Below the pieces are notes generated by a model. That model had not been told where the DNA came from. It ran no database searches and saw only the letters and a program-made list of their open reading frames with translations. Made by a program: the position numbers and the translations under genes. A DNA stretch of 46,663 bases from Aureococcus anophagefferens (lineage: Eukaryota; Sar; Pelagophyceae; Pelagomonadales; Pelagomonadaceae), in the NCBI RefSeq assembly GCF_000186865.1, contig NW_008705581.1:573817-620479 (forward strand), read 5' to 3'. Below, one piece after another: positions 9,386-17,288 of the stretch (positions are counted from its first letter, which is position 1; every line of letters starts with the position of its first letter).

Positions 9386-10150
9386 TTAGGGCACGAGCGC
9401 GTAGGACACCTCGTCGCCCGGCTGGCAGAGGTAGGCGGTGTCGCCCGCGGCGTCGCCCGTCAGCGTCACGGCGCTCTCGCCGACGGCGTAGGCCACGGCG
9501 CAGCCCGAGCCCGACGCCGTCACGACGGCCGGCGTCGAAGAGAAGGCGACGAGGAGCGTCGCGTTCGCGTCGAGGAGGCCGGAGCCGGAGACGATGGAGC
9601 CGCCGCCGTCGTCGTCGTCGTCGTCCGTCGCGGAGAACCAAAACAAGAAAACGACGACGCAGGCCGCCAAAACCAGCAGCGCGCAGCCGTAGGCGGCGCA
9701 CATGCGGCGGCTGAGGCCGTCGCGGTGCAGGCGTGCGGACTTGAGCCGCGGCGGCTCGTCGAGCGCGTGCCTCACCTTGTCCTGGGCCGCGAGGTGCTGG
9801 AGGCGCGCGCCCTCGTAGATCTCCTTCTCCTCCTCGTCGTCGTCGTCGGCGCCGGGCATGAACTCGAAGTCGACCTGCTTGGGCCAGCCGCTCCCGATCT
9901 GCGTGACGTCGTCGATTTGCGTCTCCGCGATGTCGACGGCGGCGCGCGCGCCGTCGAGCTCGAGGACGCTCGACGCCGACGAGCAGACCACGGTCTCCGC
10001 GAGCTCGCCGAAGCTCCCGCGGCGGCCGCCCGGGTCCGCGGGGTCCGACACGCAGGCGAGGCCGGCGTAGTCCATCTGGCCGCCCGGGGGCGGCTCCACG
10101 GCGTGGCCCTCGGTGCTGCAGAGGTAGATGTGCCCGGCGTCCTGCGCCAT
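9386..10150 (-). CDS. Single-pass membrane protein A, paralogue of the gene at 13414
   Basis: 254 residues starting at ATG 10150. The N-terminal half is acidic and probably cytosolic, with an Asp/Glu run near residues 101-109. One hydrophobic segment (about 152-173) follows, then an Asp-rich spacer and a short C-terminal domain containing VTASGSGC, GDA and LCQP, ending EVSYALVP. The same C-terminal pattern, and a related N-terminal CS-x-G motif, occurs in the protein at 13414-14250. The two genes are therefore paralogues on either side of the ABC-like gene, all on the minus strand. I know no family for this domain; the paired Cys (C217, C242) could form a disulphide. Its promoter shares a motif with the ABC-like gene (see 10261). 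Confidence 0.75.
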   Translation of the reverse strand: MAQDAGHIYLCSTEGHAVEPPPGGQMDYAGLACVSDPADPGGRRGSFGELAETVVCSSASSVLELDGARAAVDIAETQIDDVTQIGSGWPKQVDFEFMPGADDDDEEEKEIYEGARLQHLAAQDKVRHALDEPPRLKSARLHRDGLSRRMCAAYGCALLVLAACVVVFLFWFSATDDDDDDGGGSIVSGSGLLDANATLLVAFSSTPAVVTASGSGCAVAYAVGESAVTLTGDAAGDTAYLCQPGDEVSYALVP

Positions 10151-10240
10151 CGCGTCGTACGAGGCCGCAGGCGTGTGCTCACGGCGTCGTTGGGTTTTTG
10201 TGGTCGTCCATCAGCTTTTTGAGGGAGTTTCGTAAGATTA

Positions 10241-10277
10241 AGGTGAAGGCAACCTCTTGAATATTTGACCTCTTGAA
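10241..10277 (-). promoter_or_regulatory. Candidate upstream element shared with 13334-13370
   Basis: Plus-strand ATATTTGAC-NNN-TTGAA at 10261-10277, preceded 8 nt away by GGTGAAGGCAAC, lies 111 nt upstream of the membrane protein A start. Nearly the same arrangement occurs 119 nt upstream of the ABC-like gene. A regulatory role is inference from sequence similarity and position. Confidence 0.35.
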
Positions 10278-10385
10278 GTACTTGTTGACTCAGAGGAGAA
10301 CAATGAAGCGGAGACCGGCCCGAGCGCGGCGTCCGCGGGGGGCGAGCAAAACAAAGCGGCTCGGAGTCTCGAAGACGGGGGGCGC

Positions 10386-13235
10386 CTAGACGACGACGGT
10401 GGCGGACCGCGTGTCGGAGAAGGTCGGCGCCGTCGGCGCGCCGCCCGGCGCGGGGAAGTGGATCGTCCGGTCGACGAAGCCGGCGAGGGACGGCGGCACG
10501 TTGATGAGGACCGTGCGCGAGTTCGCGCCCGGGGCCCGGAGGCGCTTCGTCGTGAAGGGGAGCAGCGCGCCCGTGACGTAGGCCGTCAGGCCGTCGAGGA
10601 GCTTCGCCGTACAGAAGCGCGTGTAGACCACGAGGAGGTCCGGGTCGCAGAGGAGGTGTTGGACGACGTGGACGACGGCGCGGTCCTCGCTGGAGACGTT
10701 CGCGCCGTCCTTGAGGACGAGGGTGCTGTCGTCGCGGAGGAGGGTCTTCCGCATGCCCAGGGTCTCGCAGATCGTCCAGATCGCGTCGTCGTCGAGGCCG
10801 GACGTCGCCGCCTCGCCGCAGCCGAGCCGCAGGTTGTCCATGACCGTGCCCTTGACGAGCTCCGCGCTCTGGGAGACGAGCATCACGGAAAGCTCGGGCG
10901 GGAAGAAGACGTCGCCGGCCTCGGGCAGCACCGCGCCGCCCAAAACCCAGGCCGCGCGCTGGAGCGCGAAGGCGCTCGCGTCGTCCGCCGCGAGGCCGTA
11001 GACCAGGCCGCCGAGCGGGATCTCCAGGCTCATGTCCTTGAAGCCCGCGTCGCCGCCCGTGGACACGCGGTCCAGCACGAGCCGCCCGAGCACGTCGTCC
11101 AGAGGCGCCGGCGCGGCGCCGTCCAAGCCGTCGACGAGCCGCGCGACGCCGCGCTTGGACGCGGCGAGCAGCTTCGTCTGCGCCTCCGCGTCGCAGACGC
11201 CGGCGTTGATCGTGTGGGAGATGTAGTCGAGCTGGGCGACGCCGTAGCGCAGCCGCTCCGCCGCGTCGCCCAGCCCCGTCATGATCGACCCCAGAAGCCA
11301 CGTGAGGTAGAGCATGAACGTGAGGTCCGCGACCTTGACCGACGAGTTGTGCACGAGCCAGGGCGACGCGCCGACGAAGACCCAGACCGGCAGGACCCAG
11401 GACCAGTAGCGGCTCCAGTAGTTGTGGTCGATGTAGTACCACGCGGCGTTGCGGCGGTTGAGCCACTTGCCGTACGCGCCGTTGACGTTCGCGACGCGCC
11501 GGTTCGCCAAGTCGAGGGACTTGGTCACGACGCGGTACTCGAGCATCTCCTCGATGGCCTTGGTGATGAGCGTCTCCCGCTCCTCCATGTCGAGGAAGCA
11601 CGACGGGTCGGGCCACCCCCTCCCCTCCTCGACGACCGCGACCATGAGATTGTTGACGACGAGGACGGCGCAGATCAGGGCGAAGAGCCAGAGCGACTCC
11701 GCCGGCAGGAGGTAGACCGCAGAAATAAGAATCACAAAGGTCTTGATGAGGGACCCCATGACGCGGATCATCGCCGCCCACGTGTTTTTCACGCACGACT
11801 CCATGTTCGTGAAGATCTTCCGAAACCGCAGGCCGACGTCCTGGTCGTGCATCTGCAGGTAGCTCAGGCTGAGGAAGTGGCGGCTCAGGCGCAGGTTGTG
11901 GAAGCGGCCCAGAGCCCAGGAGCCCGTGAACGCGTAGTAGCCGCGCTGCTTGAGGCACTCGCCCATGACGCCCATCGCCGCGAGCAAAAAGGCCTCCGCG
12001 TGGTTCTTCTCCGGGATGGACTTGAACAGGATGCGCTGGAAGATCCAGGGCAGGTACATGGACCCGTAGACGGCGCCGAAGACGAAGTGGCCGCAGTAGT
12101 AAATCAAAAAGTTGTCGCGGAAGTAGAGCGGGATGTTGATCTTGAGGTCGTCGTAGATGACCTGGCAGAAGACGATAACGCGCAAAATCCAGTGGCGGTC
12201 CGCGTCGAGCCAGAGCCGCTTCCCCGTCTTGGACGCGTCCAAGTTCCGCGGGAACGTGTCGTCGTTGACGATGCGGACCTCGGCGACGGTGCCGTCGCGG
12301 CCGTCGACGCGGCCCTCGGCGTCGTCGATCTTGACGTAGAAGGAGAGGATGGACTCCCAGTTCTTCTGGTGGATCGTCGTCAGCTTGACGGCGGCCGTGT
12401 GCTTGCCCTTTTCGAATTTCACGGGCGCGGCGACGAGGGGCTCGAAGTGGATCCGGCCCCGCGCGCCGAGGAGGTTGTCCTGCGTGCTCACGGAGACGAC
12501 GCACTCGTCGCCCGCGTCGCGGCGCACGAGCACGACGAAGTCGTCCTCGTCGGTCTCAGAAATATAAAAGCGCTTCGCGGCGAAGACGACGTCGCGGCCC
12601 TCGCGGGCCCGCGCGGCGCCCTTCTCGGCGACAGTGACGACGCGCTTCGACTCGCGCCAGAGCGGCACGACCTTGACCAGGCTCGTCTTCACGGAGCTCC
12701 CGACCCCATAGGCGCTCTTGACGGACGACCGCACGGTCTTGGACACGGCCGTGACCGCGGAGAAGACGGAGCCGTTGAGCGCCAAGGAATCCGCGTTCGT
12801 CGCCAAACGTTTCAGGTGCTCGACGTTGTCGCGCCCCAAGCCGTCGACGATGCCCAGGGGCACCTTCATGCCCTGGCCGCCCTTGCTCGTCGGCGCGCAG
12901 AGGTTGAAGAGGAAGAAGCGCCGCCGCGCGTAGGCGTAGTACGCGTGGTCGCCCCAGTCCATGCGCGTGATGAACGGCAGCGCGAGCCAGCTGACGCAGA
13001 TCAGGGCGACGGCGACGCCCGCGGCGAGCTGCGCCTCCTCCGACATGAACCGGAGGAACTTGGGCCCGGCCTGGCTCACCCCCACGGCGTCGTCGTCGCC
13101 GTCGTCGTCGAAGCAGATCTCGCTACACATGGAGAAGTTGTTCTGTGACGCGGCTTGGAAACAGATTTGCGTTAAGACCGTCGCGTTCGCCGTGAGGTTG
13201 TTCGCGAGCATCATCTCCAGCACCGTCGTCGCCAT
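10386..13235 (-). CDS. Calx-beta / ABC-exporter-like protein with degenerate ATPase domain
   Basis: 949 residues from ATG 13235; the frame upstream to 13349 begins only at GTG. In order: a short Cys-rich N-terminus; one hydrophobic helix near residues 68-88; a Calx-beta-like domain at roughly 225-335, ending in the family-typical VNDD; a membrane region like the type-1 ABC exporter transmembrane domain; and a C-terminal fold laid out like an ABC nucleotide-binding domain. The Q-loop region (LVSQ, then GTVMDNLRLG) is recognisable. The Walker A position reads GLAADDASAF with no GK[ST]. The signature reads VSSED instead of LSGGQ. The Walker B and catalytic Glu position reads LLVVYTR. All ATPase residues are lost, so it is probably not an active pump and may act as a scaffold or sensor (inference). 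The Calx-beta domain suggests a Ca2+ or adhesion role, unproven. It is flanked by two paralogous membrane-protein genes. Confidence 0.7.
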   Translation of the reverse strand: MATTVLEMMLANNLTANATVLTQICFQAASQNNFSMCSEICFDDDGDDDAVGVSQAGPKFLRFMSEEAQLAAGVAVALICVSWLALPFITRMDWGDHAYYAYARRRFFLFNLCAPTSKGGQGMKVPLGIVDGLGRDNVEHLKRLATNADSLALNGSVFSAVTAVSKTVRSSVKSAYGVGSSVKTSLVKVVPLWRESKRVVTVAEKGAARAREGRDVVFAAKRFYISETDEDDFVVLVRRDAGDECVVSVSTQDNLLGARGRIHFEPLVAAPVKFEKGKHTAAVKLTTIHQKNWESILSFYVKIDDAEGRVDGRDGTVAEVRIVNDDTFPRNLDASKTGKRLWLDADRHWILRVIVFCQVIYDDLKINIPLYFRDNFLIYYCGHFVFGAVYGSMYLPWIFQRILFKSIPEKNHAEAFLLAAMGVMGECLKQRGYYAFTGSWALGRFHNLRLSRHFLSLSYLQMHDQDVGLRFRKIFTNMESCVKNTWAAMIRVMGSLIKTFVILISAVYLLPAESLWLFALICAVLVVNNLMVAVVEEGRGWPDPSCFLDMEERETLITKAIEEMLEYRVVTKSLDLANRRVANVNGAYGKWLNRRNAAWYYIDHNYWSRYWSWVLPVWVFVGASPWLVHNSSVKVADLTFMLYLTWLLGSIMTGLGDAAERLRYGVAQLDYISHTINAGVCDAEAQTKLLAASKRGVARLVDGLDGAAPAPLDDVLGRLVLDRVSTGGDAGFKDMSLEIPLGGLVYGLAADDASAFALQRAAWVLGGAVLPEAGDVFFPPELSVMLVSQSAELVKGTVMDNLRLGCGEAATSGLDDDAIWTICETLGMRKTLLRDDSTLVLKDGANVSSEDRAVVHVVQHLLCDPDLLVVYTRFCTAKLLDGLTAYVTGALLPFTTKRLRAPGANSRTVLINVPPSLAGFVDRTIHFPAPGGAPTAPTFSDTRSATVVV

Positions 13236-13333
13236 GGCGCCGCCCGCACTCGCCGGAGAAGGCTGCCGCCGGGACGATGACGATGGTGGAGCGCGCTCTC
13301 TCTTTGCAACTTGCCGCCGAAACGAAGTATAAA

Positions 13334-13370
13334 TGTTGAAGGGTAACACTTAGATATTTGACGCATTGAA
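13334..13370 (-). promoter_or_regulatory. Candidate upstream element shared with 10241-10277
   Basis: Plus-strand ATATTTGAC-NNN-TTGAA at 13354-13370, preceded 6 nt away by GTTGAAGGGTAAC, lies 119 nt upstream of the ABC-like gene start. It mirrors the element before membrane protein A. A TATAAAT also reads on the plus strand at 13328-13334, but in the wrong orientation for this gene. Confidence 0.35.
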
Positions 13371-13413
13371 CAAGGAAGGATGGGAGAGGTACAGTGGGAG
13401 GTCGCCGCGGGGG

Positions 13414-14250
13414 CTACGCCGCCGGCGGCGCCGTCGGCGGCGCCGTCGGCGGTGCTTCCGGCGCCGCGGTCGGCGCCGCCGTCGCCGGGTCCGCCGGCGC
13501 CGCGGTCGTCGGCGCGCGCGACGGCGCGCTCGACGGGGGCGCCGGACTGGGCCGGGGCGTCGGCGCGCGCGTGCCGTCGGACCGCACGAGGACGTACGTG
13601 ACCTCGGCGTAGGGCTGGCAGAGCCACGGCGCGGCTCCCGCGGACGCGTCGCCCTCGAGGACGACGGCCCCGTCCGCGAAGGCGTAGGACACGCTGCAGC
13701 CGGAGCCCGACGCCGTCACGAGCACGCCGTCGTCGAAGCCGGCGAGGTCCACGCGCAGCGACGCGGCGGCGTCCAGGACGCCCGCCGCCGCGACGCCGTC
13801 CAGGCCGTAGGCGATCGTCCGTCGACTCGCGGACCCCTGCCGCGCCGCGAGCACGCCGCAGAGCGCGACGGTGGCCGCGAGCGTCAGGCACCAGCAGCAG
13901 AGCCCGGCCAAGATGACCTCCCGGGGCAGCCAGAGGCCCACGACGGACCCGACGCTCTTCGAGCCGTCGCCGTCCTCGCTCCACTCCGGCGCGTCCGCCT
14001 CGTCGGGCACCTTCTCGTCCTCCTCGATGGTGACGATGTTGAAGCTGTCCGGCGCCTTGTCGTCCGGCGCCTCCCAGTCGTCGTCGCTCGGCACGTGCAC
14101 CGTGTGCAGGGGCGGGTGGGGCTCCTCAAAGTCCAGGGGGCACTCGAGGGGGACGCCGTCGGGGCTCAGCACCTCGTCGCCGCTGCTGCAGAAGAACGTG
14201 CCCAGCGACTCCGTGTCGACGCGGGGCAGCTCGTAGCCCCGGGCCGCCAT
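13414..14250 (-). CDS. Single-pass membrane protein B, paralogue of the gene at 9386
   Basis: 278 residues starting at ATG 14250. The N-terminal 110 residues are acidic, and a hydrophobic segment lies at about 111-134. A C-terminal domain follows with GVLDAAASL, VTASGSGC, a GDA and LCQP, matching protein A in order and spacing. It ends in a Pro/Thr/Ala-rich tail of about 50 residues absent from protein A, which could be an O-glycosylated stalk (inference). It lies 178 nt upstream of the ABC-like gene on the same strand. The family is unknown to me. The shared domain, including two conserved Cys, is the best handle for finding homologues. Confidence 0.75.
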   Translation of the reverse strand: MAARGYELPRVDTESLGTFFCSSGDEVLSPDGVPLECPLDFEEPHPPLHTVHVPSDDDWEAPDDKAPDSFNIVTIEEDEKVPDEADAPEWSEDGDGSKSVGSVVGLWLPREVILAGLCCWCLTLAATVALCGVLAARQGSASRRTIAYGLDGVAAAGVLDAAASLRVDLAGFDDGVLVTASGSGCSVSYAFADGAVVLEGDASAGAAPWLCQPYAEVTYVLVRSDGTRAPTPRPSPAPPSSAPSRAPTTAAPADPATAAPTAAPEAPPTAPPTAPPAA

Positions 14251-14637
14251 GGCGCGGCGGCCTCAAACCCCCAGACGGGGCGGCTATAACAATGTTTCGG
14301 AGTCGAAAGAGGGGTTTGGTGAATCAATAAAACTCGAGAAAGATATAGTTGCACTCGGGAGAGAGAGAGATTTCGTTCTCTATCCACTAGTGCCATCGCG
14401 CGATTCGGCTGGGCGCGCGCCCGGCCCGCGGCGACGCGAGGCGACACGACGCAGCCGCGCCCCCGACGACCTCGGGAGCTCCGGCCCGGGAACACACCGC
14501 ACCCAAAGTTCGTCGCGACGCCACGCTAGCTTGAAACTTTAACGGGGGACATCGAGAGGCGCGGGCGCGGCTGCGGTCCGGGCGGCCGTCTGCGACGGCC
14601 GCCGGGGGACGTGGTTCTCCGCAGCGCGCGCGCGGCA

Positions 14638-15177
14638 TCAACTGACGACGAACATGGAGGCCTCGGAGAGCTCGCCCGTGAAGGGCGAGAGGCGCTTCTT
14701 CATGCTGAAGCACTCGCTGAGGGCCGCGCCGTCGGCGGCGTCGCCCGCGTCGCGCGCCTCGCGGAGGAAGGCGACGTCGTAGCCGCTGACGCCGACGGAC
14801 GCGTCGTCGCCGATGTGCGTGACGACGAGGTCGTTCCAGAAGGGGCTCCGGTCCTTCTTGTAGTTGAATAGCACGGCGCGCGCCTTGGACGCGCCGGCCC
14901 GGAGCTCGCCGACCATGGCGCGCGCGGCCCGGAGGTCCGTGCCGGGGCCCTGCAGCAGCTCGCCGTTCGTGCGCCCGAGCGCCTCGTCGCGCGCGTAGCC
15001 GCACATGCCGCACCAGGCCTCGTTGCAGTGGACCACGGTCCCGTCGGCCGAGTTCGTGACGACGATGGGCAGGCTCGAGCCGTCGACGAAGGCCTTCGTG
15101 CGCTCGAGGCGGCTCGGCTCCGGCTTCTCGAGGCAGTCGACCAAGACGCTCACGATCTTCGACTGGACCTTGCCCAT
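14638..15177 (-). CDS. Short LOV-like PAS protein without the photoactive cysteine
   Basis: 179 residues from ATG 15177; the frame further upstream starts only at TTG. Residues 30-130 form a single LOV-type PAS domain. LQGPGTD (75-81) follows the helix that holds the flavin-reactive Cys in true LOV domains, and NYKKD and FWNDL (105-116) match the FMN-contacting strand region. The usual GRNCRFLQ reads GRTNGELLQ: the Asn is kept (N71) but Cys is replaced by Gly72. Cys-less LOV proteins can still bind flavin and photoreduce (established for engineered and natural examples). Light sensing without an adduct or a light-independent role are both possible. The N-terminus MGKVQS fits N-myristoylation (Gly2, Ser6), implying membrane attachment. 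No effector domain is present. Confidence 0.8.
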   Translation of the reverse strand: MGKVQSKIVSVLVDCLEKPEPSRLERTKAFVDGSSLPIVVTNSADGTVVHCNEAWCGMCGYARDEALGRTNGELLQGPGTDLRAARAMVGELRAGASKARAVLFNYKKDRSPFWNDLVVTHIGDDASVGVSGYDVAFLREARDAGDAADGAALSECFSMKKRLSPFTGELSEASMFVVS

Positions 15178-15341
15178 GACGCTCAGGGGGTTCGAGAGGA
15201 CCCGCAAAACGAAAACCCGGCGCACCGACAACGTGCTACCGCCTTGTTACGCAAAACTTCGGCCCGCTTGAGGTTCTTGCCCCACCTTCGATGTTCGAGA
15301 TCGTCACGTGTTGAAGCGCGGTGAAGACCTCAAGGCCTACC

Positions 15342-15698
15342 TCAACAGCGAACCGCGCGCCGCGCGCGCGCCGGAGCCCACGAGTTCGAGATGCACAGCC
15401 TGCGCGTCCCGCTCGGGCTGCGCCGCGCCGGGGCGACGCGCTCGGAGGCGTGTCCACGTAGTTGCGCTTGTAGAGCGCCGCCGCCCGCCCGCGGCCCTTC
15501 GCGAATTCGCGACCGCTGGCGCCCGCGGCCCCGCGGCGCGCACCGCATTACTACGGGCTCGACGTTCGGCTCGGGGTACCCGTCGATCGTGGCCTTCTCC
15601 AGTCTCTTCAGCCGCTCCTCCTGCTTCAGGCGCCACTTCAACGCCGGTTTAGTTGAGATGGTCGTCGTGATGCGCTCGACGCTCGGCGGACTCGCGAG
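15342..15698 (-). pseudogene. Possible degenerate coding remnant, minus strand
   Basis: Reading down from about 15690 on the reverse strand, one frame gives a basic helical stretch (KWRLKQEERLKRLEKATIDG) with native-looking codon use. Near 15520 the coding style passes to another frame containing ALYKRNYVDT. No splice signal joins them convincingly. This could be a broken gene or element, or two exons of an unrecognised gene. No homology is recognised. Confidence 0.25.
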
Positions 15699-15952
15699 AT
15701 GCCCACGAAGAGCAACGAGCGCTGCCTCACGATCGCGCGAAGAGAGTACTACGCGCGGCACGAGGAGGTGCCGAACCCGACCTGCCGGATCCCCGGCTGC
15801 AAGTTCGCGGGGTCGGAGTTCTAAGTTCGACCACCCGGGCCGCGGCGCGTAAACTCGCCCAGGCGAAGATCCGAGTCGCCGAGCACTTCCCGAAGGCGTC
15901 CGCGAAGCTCATGAAGCTCAGTCCGCCGCCGGCGAAGTCGACGGCGCTCTGA
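15699..15952 (+). CDS. Possible small two-exon protein with Cys-x4-Cys
   Basis: From ATG 15699 a 36-codon exon ends in PTCRIPGCKF and is followed by a TAA in frame. If a 56-nt GC-AG intron (15807-15862) is removed, the frame continues AKIRVAEHFPKASAKLMKL to a TGA at 15952, giving 65 residues. GC-AG introns are common in this window, which makes the model reasonable, but the acceptor ends CAG, unlike the ordinary TAG introns placed here. Alternatively it is part of the decayed region on the other strand. Function unknown; the two Cys could bind metal. Confidence 0.3.
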
Positions 15953-16045
15953 AGGGCGTAAGCCCGACTTCGTTTCTCGACGCCTTATCGCTCCGGCGCG
16001 CAGACTGCAACCTGGACTGCAAATTGAAGGTCCTGCCGCGGAGGC

Positions 16046-17199
16046 ATGGCCGCGCTCCGACTCGTCGCGTTATGCGCGCTGCCGGTCGCCGGCGGCTTCG
16101 TCTTTAACCACCAACACGCGCGGTTAACCACACTGCGCTCGACGGAGGCGGACGCCGAGGAGGACAGCTTCGCGTCGTTGAAAGCCGTCGCGCCGCAAAA
16201 CACGCCGGAAACGCGCCGCGCCGCCCTCGCGCTCGCCGCCGCAGCGCTGACGCCGCTCCCGAGCCTCGCCGCGGCCCCGGCCGGCTTCGTCGGCGGGCGC
16301 TCGGCCACGGCCAAGGCCGCGCCGGCCTTCATCGAGCGCGGCCTCACCTTCAAGAACGGGCGCACGATGGTCATCACGCAGGCGTTCGGCGCGGCGCGGG
16401 GCTCGGCGAAGGACGACGCGGACGCGGGCGACCGCACAGGCACCTACGCCTGGCCCGGCGGCGTGGCTTTAGCGCGCTACCTCGTCGGCGCGCCGGCGAC
16501 CGTGCGCGGGCGGCGCGTGCTCGAGCTCGGCTGCGGGACGGGCGCGGCGGGGATCATGGCCAAGTGGCTCGGCGCGCGCAAGGTGCTGCTCACGGACGGG
16601 TCGCCGGCCGTGCTGAAGAACACGGAGATCAACGTGAGGCGCAACGCGCGCGGCGGGACGGCCGTGTCGCGGCTCCGCTGGGGCTACGGCGACGACATCG
16701 CGAGGGCGGGGCGGAAGCGGTGGGACCTCGTCATCGCGGCCGAGGTCGGCTACCAGCGCGAGACGCTGCCCGCCCTGCTCGACACCATCGCGGCGCTCCT
16801 CGCCGACGACGGCCGGGCCCTGCTCCAGCCAGGGCAGCACAAGAGAGCGAAATTCCCAACTTCAAAGGCTCATATCTCGGCCGATTTCCACTCGTTTCGG
16901 CTGATTTTTGGACGAGCGATCATCTCTCGGAACAATATCGAAGCGTGGATGTTTTCACCGTAACGCGCGCGCGCGGAACACTCACGTTGAAGCGACGTTG
17001 AATCACTCTTGTGCTGCCCAGGCTCCAGCTCACGCCGGAGCTCGCGGACAACGGTCGGGGCCTCGAGGGCGTCAAGGAGTTCATCGACAAGTCGCGCCTC
17101 GTGCTCCTCGACGTCGCGCTGCCCGACGACGACGACGACGAGGCCGAGGACGACGGCACGGCGCGCTTCACCCTCGGGCTCCGCCCCGGGGCGTCGTAA
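16046..17199 (+). CDS. Plastid/thylakoid-targeted METTL21-type methyltransferase
   Basis: Two exons, 16046-16821 and 17022-17199, separated by an introner, give 317 residues in frame. The N-terminus is a signal peptide ending near GGF, the Phe-containing cleavage context of bipartite plastid targeting in stramenopiles. About 50 residues later ETRRAALALAAAALTPLPS forms a twin-arginine plus hydrophobic segment ending in Ala, like a Tat thylakoid-lumen signal. The mature domain is a SAM-dependent methyltransferase of the lysine-methyltransferase (METTL21/Methyltransf_16) type: AWPGG before motif I (VLELGCGTGAAG), an acidic residue after the next strand (LLTDGSP), and a later DLVIAAEVGYQ. The substrate is unknown, possibly a lumen or stroma protein (inference). 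The second exon completes the C-terminal strand with an Asp/Glu-rich loop. Confidence 0.85.
16822..17021 (+). mobile_element. Introner element 1 (family A), intron of the methyltransferase gene
   Basis: A 200-nt GC-AG intron. The target duplication GCTCCAGC occurs at 16822-16829 and again right after the acceptor (17022-17029), 8/8 identical. Ends pair as inverted repeats: CAGGGCAGCACAAG and CTTGTGCTGCCCAG. The core CGGCTGATTTTTGGACGA is in sense orientation. The donor GC is the first two bases of the duplicated target and the AG is the outer end of the element. Confidence 0.95.
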
Positions 17200-17288
17200 A
17201 AATCATCGTACGCGGCGCCGATGTTGAACCGCAAACTCCGAAACGGTGCAGCAGTTTACACGAGCCCATCGGGCAAACGGTGGGCAGC

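Noticed and set aside
9772..12504. 910-codon minus frame overlapping the ABC-like gene, and the 896-codon plus frame 10458-13148
   Set aside because: They are Arg/Ala/Pro-rich shadows; the 10386-13235 frame has coherent helices and family motifs.
17011..17227. Separate small ORFs after the methyltransferase
   Set aside because: 17022-17199 is the second exon of the methyltransferase gene after introner removal; others are shadows.
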